NCBI GenBank assembly: GCA_964527795.1
Contig: CAZGOS010000013.1
Span: 1-29,978 of the forward strand
Origin: SMXL01 sp964527795
Lineage (GTDB): Bacteria; Bacteroidota; Rhodothermia; Rhodothermales; UBA10348
Length of the DNA stretch: 29,978 nt
Direction of reading: 5' to 3'
Notes under the pieces: model-generated
The model's input: the letters and a program-made list of their open reading frames with translations, nothing else
The model's database searches: none
What the model was told of the DNA's origin: nothing
Program-made: the position numbers and the translations under genes
Shown: one piece after another, positions 25,190 to 29,978 of the stretch
Layout of the letters: every line of letters begins with the position of its first letter
Numbering within the stretch: the first letter of the stretch is position 1

Positions 25190-26878
25190 TTAATTCGCCG
25201 CGGTGTAATCGAGTGCCAGAATTACAGCCGGCTCCCAAAGCTTGAGTGCCTCGATCAGTTCGTGATCAACCGTGCCGAAGATAGGATAGAAGGCACTCCG
25301 GTCGAAAATTCGGGTCGCGAGTCTCGCTTTCAGCATAGCTCGAAGAAATGTGCCGTCGGAGGAAAGATCCTCGTTGGAGAAACGCTTTATGGCGGCCTGA
25401 TCCGTTACACCGGATGTGCGACTTCCAACCACGACACCTTTTTCGGCCGCATAGTCCAAGAACGCGGTCATCATGCCTTCCTCTACAACAAAATCGGAGA
25501 TGAAGGCACTTTCGACGGGCGCCCATGTTGTCTGCAATTCCTCGGAGTGTGTGTCAATCCAGGATCGAACAAATTGATTGGCCAGACTCCGTCGAAGGAC
25601 GGTCTGCATCAGGTCGGATAAACTGTCGGTAGCCACGATGTAGTCGGGAATAATTCCACCGCCGGCAATAACCAGTCGACCGCTATCGGTGCGATACTTG
25701 AGCGAGTCCGGAGCTTCGCGCAACAGGTCCGCTGCGTTCTTGGCTCCGTCTCCCGCCCGCAGTGTCGCTTTGCTCTCGTAGTAGCTGGTACGATCGCCGT
25801 TTTCATACGGTGTCTGAATCAGCCGACCTGACGGCGTATAGTATCGAGCCACGGTCACCCGGAGAGCGCTGTCGTCGTTCAGCGTCCACTGCCTCTGCAC
25901 AAGACCTTTTCCGAACGTGCGACGTCCGATCACGAGCGCACGATCGTGGTCCTGAAGTGCACCGGCGACAATTTCGCTGGCAGAAGCCGATCCACCGTCC
26001 ACGAGTACGATAACCGGTCCTTTTTCCCAAAGACCACCGGAACTTGCACGGAACGTATCCCTCGAATCCGGTGTGCGGCCGCGCTGCGATACGATCACCT
26101 GGCCCGGCGTCAGGAATTCATCGGCGACGCGCACGGCCATGTTCATAAATCCTCCCGCATTGCCTCTCAAGTCCAGAATCAGCCGCTTCATACCCATGGA
26201 CTTCAACTCCCGGAGGGCTTTGCGAATCTCCCCGTCCGTGCCGTTCGCAAATCGACCCAGACGGATCAGACCGGTATCCCCGTCAAGCATGTAAGACGTG
26301 TCCAGCGTATAAATGGGAATCTTGTCGCGCGTTATCGAGAACGCCATCGTATTCGGCACGCCCGGCCTTCGCACGGTAATATCCACCACCGATCCTCTGG
26401 GGCCTTTCAGGTTTTTCTGAACGTCGACATGCCTGTAACCTATTGACGTCTTGCCGTTGACCTCGGTGATGCGATCACCCGACTGCAACCCGACATCTTC
26501 GCTCGGACCTCCCGGGATGACATACAGGACCGATAGCGTATCCTGGCCGTCCGGACCATCAAGCAGTTCGTACGAAATACCAATTCCTTCAAATGCGGCG
26601 TTGAACTGCTCGTTGACTACTTTCAGTTCTTCAGCGTCAATGTAGAGGGAATGGGGATCGAGGTCTTCCAGCATGCCACGAATAGCGCTCACAGCGATCT
26701 TATCGGCATCGACTTCATCTACGTATTGCCTGTTGAGCAGCAGAAACGTGGCCTCCAACTTTTTCAGTGCTTTGGCGGTATCACGCGTCGAAAGTTCCGC
26801 TCCAAATTCAAGCCCCAGAATGAGGCCGAGAGCCGCGAACAGTATGCCGATGGTTAGGAAGGACCTGTTGAATTTCAT
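25190..26878 (-). CDS. S41 family C-terminal processing peptidase
   Basis: 562 residues. An N-terminal TM or signal anchor (FLTIGILFAALGLILGL) places the rest in the periplasm. A short helical region follows (LLNRQYVDEVDADKIAVSAI), with LEDLDPHSLYI, then a PDZ domain (about 95-180: FEGIGISYELL, VIPGGPSEDVGLQSGDRI) and the S41 core (LILDLRGNAGGFMNMAVRVA, VDGGSASASEIVAG, FGKGLVQ). The Ser-Lys dyad is S299 and K324, with the 25-residue spacing usual for the family. Beyond residue 390 is a C-terminal region of about 170 residues (DSLSDLMQTVLRRSLANQF) common in Bacteroidota members. Such proteases trim envelope proteins at their C-termini. It is divergent from polX and upstream of the exb operon, which has its own promoter. 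Confidence 0.93.
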   Translation of the reverse strand: MKFNRSFLTIGILFAALGLILGLEFGAELSTRDTAKALKKLEATFLLLNRQYVDEVDADKIAVSAIRGMLEDLDPHSLYIDAEELKVVNEQFNAAFEGIGISYELLDGPDGQDTLSVLYVIPGGPSEDVGLQSGDRITEVNGKTSIGYRHVDVQKNLKGPRGSVVDITVRRPGVPNTMAFSITRDKIPIYTLDTSYMLDGDTGLIRLGRFANGTDGEIRKALRELKSMGMKRLILDLRGNAGGFMNMAVRVADEFLTPGQVIVSQRGRTPDSRDTFRASSGGLWEKGPVIVLVDGGSASASEIVAGALQDHDRALVIGRRTFGKGLVQRQWTLNDDSALRVTVARYYTPSGRLIQTPYENGDRTSYYESKATLRAGDGAKNAADLLREAPDSLKYRTDSGRLVIAGGGIIPDYIVATDSLSDLMQTVLRRSLANQFVRSWIDTHSEELQTTWAPVESAFISDFVVEEGMMTAFLDYAAEKGVVVGSRTSGVTDQAAIKRFSNEDLSSDGTFLRAMLKARLATRIFDRSAFYPIFGTVDHELIEALKLWEPAVILALDYTAAN

Positions 26879-27215
26879 ATTCGTCGTGCCGTGATTGCTT
26901 TACATTTCAACCTACTGTTTAACAGTCCGTGCGCCAGTCGATGGCCAAAATCCGTGTCACTAAACATGACTTGGTTTCTGAATGATCCCGTTCGATTGTG
27001 GATAAACACGTCCCCTCTCGCAATCCATCATCAGTTCAAGACTTCCGTATTCAAAAGTCGTTCCTTTTCCACTCCTTTTGCAGTTCTGTTGTGTTTCTAT
27101 TGCGTTTCTGCTGCGTTTCTGCTGCGTTTCTGCTTCAGTTGCACCATGCGATGTACCTTCCAAACATCCAGAAGGCCTGTTCAATCGATCGATCCGGTAA
27201 TCCGACGTTCGCATC
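26879..27215. other. Divergent intergenic region between the S41 peptidase and polX
   Basis: 337 bases with no credible gene; the ORFs that cross it lack family features and are shadows of polX. It contains one perfect DnaA-box match (TGTGGATAA, 26997-27005), a small inverted repeat GTCACTAAACATGAC near 26956-26970, and the 11-bp tandem repeat at 27089-27132. Both flanking promoters must lie here, but I could not identify either with confidence. Confidence 0.6.
27089..27132. repeat. 11-bp tandem repeat, four units
   Basis: Consensus CTGCGTTTCTG, four copies in a row: the last two are identical, the second differs by one base and the first by three. It ends about 84 bases before the polX start. 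The unit length is close to one helical turn, so the copies would face the same side of the DNA. It may be a protein-binding array or a slippage-prone microsatellite. Confidence 0.8.
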
Positions 27216-28940
27216 ATGACCAATAAAGCCGTCGCAAGCGTCCTGAAGGAGACTGCCGCGCTCATCGAGCTGACCGGTGGGAATCCGTTCCGAAGCCGGG
27301 CAATGGCCAATGCGGCTCGCACGATCGAGCGTCTCGAGGAATCGGTTGACAGCATGCTTGAAGCCGGCACGCTCACCGATGTTCGCGGGATCGGAGCAGG
27401 ACTCGCCGGGCAGATCGCACAACTGATCGCGACGGGATCGTATGCCGTGCGGGACGAGCTTCTGGGTGCCATTCCTCCCGGGCTGTTGGATATGCTGGCC
27501 GTCAAAGGGCTGGGTGCGAAGAAAGTCCGAGCGCTCTGGAAAACGCTCGGTATCCAGACACTTGGCGAGTTGGAGGTGGCCGCGGGTACAGGTCAGATCT
27601 CCCATCTGGAGGGATTTGGTCCGAAGAGCGAATCCTCCATTCTGGAAAACGTTGCGGCCCTGCGACTGTATCGAAAACAGCGTCACTACGCCGACGCATA
27701 TCCAATGGCATCTGAGCTCGTTCGTGAACTACGCGCTCAGCCTCAAATCGTGCGGGCAGAAGCGGCAGGCGCACTCAGGCGACGAATGGAGGTCGTTTCG
27801 GACGTTGAGTTGGTCATTGAACTGGCAGAAGGAGAACCAATCACGTTCCTGGAAGCACTTTTTGGTGCAGGTCTGCAGACGGTTCTGCAGAAGGATGCGC
27901 AGACCGATAATCCGGACATCCCTGCATTTAGCTCAGCCATGCCCGACGGGCTGCCGCTCGTGATTCGGGTCGCGCCGCCGGGAGCTTTCGGATCGCTTCT
28001 TTTCGAGCGAACGGGATCGGAGACGTTCCTTCAAGCCTGGAGAAACCTTTTTCCGGAGCCGGCACCTCAATCCGATGAAGTATCCGTTTTCGAAAAGGCC
28101 GGCGTGCCGTTCATTCCACCAGAGCTTCGCGAGCATGAAGCCATCATCGAGTTGGCAAAAAAAAGCAGGATTCCCAGGCTGATCGATGATTCCGATCTAA
28201 GGGGTACGCTTCACAACCACTCCACCTATTCGGACGGAGCCCATACGCTCCGTGAGATGGCAGAGGCCGCTCGAGGCATGGGACTTTCGTATTTCGGCAT
28301 TTGCGACCATAGCCAATCTCTTCGCATCGCTCACGGTCTGTCGCCGGAGGAAGTGCATCGTCAACAGGAAGAGATTGCAGCGTTAAATGAGGAGTATGCC
28401 GCAGATGGGCAACCTCCTTTCCGCATCTTCTCCGGTATCGAAAGCGATATTCTTGCAGCCGGCAGTCTGGATTACGAGGACGACGTGCTTGCTGCGTTTG
28501 ATTTTGTCGTTGCCGGCGTGCACACAGGCTTCAACATGAGCGAAGCCGAGGCCACGGCGCGCGTGATTCGTGCTGTGTCCAATCCGTTTACTACGATTCT
28601 GGGGCATCCTACCGGTCGGCTCCTGCTACGGAGAAACGGTTATCCACTGGACCATGACGCCGTGCTGAATGCCTGCGCGGAGCACAACGTATCCGTGGAA
28701 CTGAATGCCAATCCGTACCGATTGGATCTCGACTGGAGATGGATCCACGCGGCCACCGAAAGAGGCATCCTGATATCCATAAATCCCGATGCGCACGCTA
28801 CCGAGCAGCTGGCCTATACGCGCTGGGGAGTCTCTGTTGCAAGAAAAGGTTATCTGACGGCCGATATGTGCTTGAACGCACTCAGCCTCAACGCTTTTAC
28901 GGAATGGCTTCAGACCCGAAATTCCGTGCACACGAAATAA
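27216..28940 (+). CDS. polX: PolX-type protein: degraded DNA polymerase X domain fused to an intact PHP domain
   Basis: 574 residues, full PolX length. The N-terminal 8-kDa and fingers regions carry helix-hairpin-helix motifs (VRGIGAGLAGQIAQL, VKGLGAKKVRALW). In the palm, the strand with the first two catalytic aspartates of active PolX (D193 and D195 in B. subtilis) reads VVSDVELVI here, D196 and E198; the third (D247) falls at LVIRVAPPG, giving V249. GS before RR is GA. Nucleotidyl transfer is therefore unlikely. The C-terminal PHP domain (from about 327) is complete: LHNHSTYSDG, ICDHSQS, GIESDIL, VAGVHTGF, GHPTGR and NPDAHA, all metal ligands present. PHP gives the 3'-5' exonuclease and AP-site activity of bacterial PolX. 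So I expect a nuclease or phosphatase that kept its polymerase fold for DNA binding. The next gene starts 12 bases on. Confidence 0.9.
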   Translation: MTNKAVASVLKETAALIELTGGNPFRSRAMANAARTIERLEESVDSMLEAGTLTDVRGIGAGLAGQIAQLIATGSYAVRDELLGAIPPGLLDMLAVKGLGAKKVRALWKTLGIQTLGELEVAAGTGQISHLEGFGPKSESSILENVAALRLYRKQRHYADAYPMASELVRELRAQPQIVRAEAAGALRRRMEVVSDVELVIELAEGEPITFLEALFGAGLQTVLQKDAQTDNPDIPAFSSAMPDGLPLVIRVAPPGAFGSLLFERTGSETFLQAWRNLFPEPAPQSDEVSVFEKAGVPFIPPELREHEAIIELAKKSRIPRLIDDSDLRGTLHNHSTYSDGAHTLREMAEAARGMGLSYFGICDHSQSLRIAHGLSPEEVHRQQEEIAALNEEYAADGQPPFRIFSGIESDILAAGSLDYEDDVLAAFDFVVAGVHTGFNMSEAEATARVIRAVSNPFTTILGHPTGRLLLRRNGYPLDHDAVLNACAEHNVSVELNANPYRLDLDWRWIHAATERGILISINPDAHATEQLAYTRWGVSVARKGYLTADMCLNALSLNAFTEWLQTRNSVHTK

Positions 28941-28951
28941 GTGTCTGGTCC

Positions 28952-29978
28952 ATGTCTCGTGCAGTCGTCATAGCAGCCTCCGTTGTTGTATCACTTTTCG
29001 TTTTTGCCGTGTTGCTTCATTACCTCTCGTACGGCGTGGATACGTCTCCTCCTTCACACCAGAGCCTGGCCGGACTTGAACAGCCGGTAAGCATTTATTG
29101 GTCGGATGATGGCCCGGTTCGCATCGACGCTGAATCCGACGCGGACTTCTTTTCAGCTCTCGGATACGCTCATGGAATGAACAAAACATGGGTAGCCCTG
29201 CTGCTTCGTCAGGCCGCCCTTGGTCGTCTGAATGAGTGGTTCGGGCAGAGTGCCCGGCAGGAAGACCGCATGGTCCGGAAGCTGGCACTGGCACGAACGG
29301 CACAGAGCATCTATGCAGCACTGGATGACGAGAAAAAAAAGTTGCTGGAGCGCTACGCGGACGGATTTTCAGAGGCACTCGCATCCACTCGCGTTCGTCG
29401 CAAAGCGGAACTGGTTCTGCTGGAAATCTATCCCGAACCCTGGGAGCCCTGGCACTCTCTTGCCGTCGAAAGACTCTGGGCGTGGATTGGCGCATCCGTT
29501 CAGGACCTGCCCGGAGATCTGGAAGGCATGGATGCGTTCCAGGAAGCCGATCGCGCCCTGCGAACACGACTTCACGTTTATGGCATGAATGAAAACGTGG
29601 CCATGCTGGTTGGAGGCGACGATCGTTTACGCCATCTTTTTCGATTTGTCACCGGTGACTCCGGGCAGCCGGTTTTCCAGGAATTTCAATATGTGAGCTC
29701 AACCGGTCCTGTGATGGACGGTCTTTCGGTTCCGGGCACGACCATCTTCCCTGCTGGACGAACGAACGAACAATCGTGGGTTTTTCTTCTGCCTACGGAT
29801 ATTTCTGCGAGAACAGAAAAGGTTTCTCCGTCTGAGCCGCTGGAAATCACCTACGATCGACTCGGATCCACGGGTGGCCGGGAGGAAATCGTCACGATCG
29901 AGAGGCGGCATGGAGACCTTGTTTTGGGCAACGTTCCGGACAATAATACGGACTCAGACAGCTCGATAACACTTATCC
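28952..29978 (+). CDS. Penicillin acylase family protein, 5' part (runs off the window)
   Basis: The frame from the ATG at 28952 is open to the window end, 342 codons. A signal anchor (VVIAASVVVSLFVFAVLLHY) leads to the alpha-chain region of penicillin acylases: GLEQPVSIYWSDDGPVRI, then ALGYAHGMNKTWVALLLRQA, ALGRLNEWFG and YPEPWEPWHSL. These Ntn hydrolases cut themselves at a Gly-Ser bond and use the new N-terminal Ser to hydrolyse amides such as acyl-homoserine lactones or beta-lactam side chains. At the equivalent place (GSNNWV in active members) this protein reads YGMNENVAM, with M212 for Ser. Later blocks are shortened but traceable (GLSVPGTTIFPAGRTN). I infer no self-processing and no normal activity. 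It follows polX by 11 bases and is probably co-transcribed. Confidence 0.8.
   Translation, partial: MSRAVVIAASVVVSLFVFAVLLHYLSYGVDTSPPSHQSLAGLEQPVSIYWSDDGPVRIDAESDADFFSALGYAHGMNKTWVALLLRQAALGRLNEWFGQSARQEDRMVRKLALARTAQSIYAALDDEKKKLLERYADGFSEALASTRVRRKAELVLLEIYPEPWEPWHSLAVERLWAWIGASVQDLPGDLEGMDAFQEADRALRTRLHVYGMNENVAMLVGGDDRLRHLFRFVTGDSGQPVFQEFQYVSSTGPVMDGLSVPGTTIFPAGRTNEQSWVFLLPTDISARTEKVSPSEPLEITYDRLGSTGGREEIVTIERRHGDLVLGNVPDNNTDSDSSITLI

Noticed and set aside
26960..27505. Minus-strand reading frame of 181 codons across the tandem repeat and the 5' end of polX.
   Set aside because: Its repeat-derived and low-complexity sequence and its overlap with the well supported polX mark it as a shadow.

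Overview
The window reads as chromosomal DNA from a Bacteroidota-like bacterium, most plausibly of the Rhodothermota/Balneolota side. The evidence is a type IX secretion (T9SS) sortase PorU next to its shuttle PorV, C-terminal T9SS type A sorting domains ending in KLAI(V/I)R, a DUF4293 protein with the family's MIQRIQT start, an ExbB/ExbD/ExbD set, and a TAnnTTTG-type promoter upstream of porU. Gene density is high and composition looks even. I see no rRNA or tRNA gene, CRISPR array, insertion sequence, prophage or integrase. Several starts are TTG and one is GTG.

Left part, 1-11081, minus strand. It opens with the 5' end of a secreted-protein gene cut by the window edge, then, moving upstream, a large secreted M6-peptidase-like protein whose zinc site is destroyed, porV and porU. 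Behind porU lies a LON-domain protein, a membrane sensor (periplasmic domain, two TM segments, PAS) and a 93-residue protein made only of a histidine-kinase phosphoacceptor helix pair. No ATPase domain follows it.

Middle, 11216-17296. A plus-strand outer-membrane beta-barrel candidate converges on minus-strand nadA, glyS, radC and a short rho. An intrinsic-terminator-like hairpin sits just ahead of glyS and could be an attenuator.

17583-21754, plus strand. A tight, overlapping operon: alpha/beta hydrolase, membrane-anchored Mur ligase, RNase HII (rnhB) and a family 2 glycosyltransferase. It points to an envelope job.

21799-26878, minus strand. DUF4293 protein; an untracked remnant of an isocitrate-dehydrogenase-type gene; a strong terminator; two ExbD genes, a small membrane protein and exbB behind a consensus-like promoter; and an S41 C-terminal processing protease.

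26879-29978. A divergent intergenic region with an 11-bp tandem repeat and one DnaA-box match, then a PolX/PHP protein with an intact PHP site but a degraded polymerase site, and the 5' part of a penicillin-acylase-family gene that seems to lack its nucleophile serine. The recurring oddity is active-site loss: the M6-like protein, the PolX palm and the penicillin acylase homologue each keep the fold's flanking motifs but not the catalytic residues.
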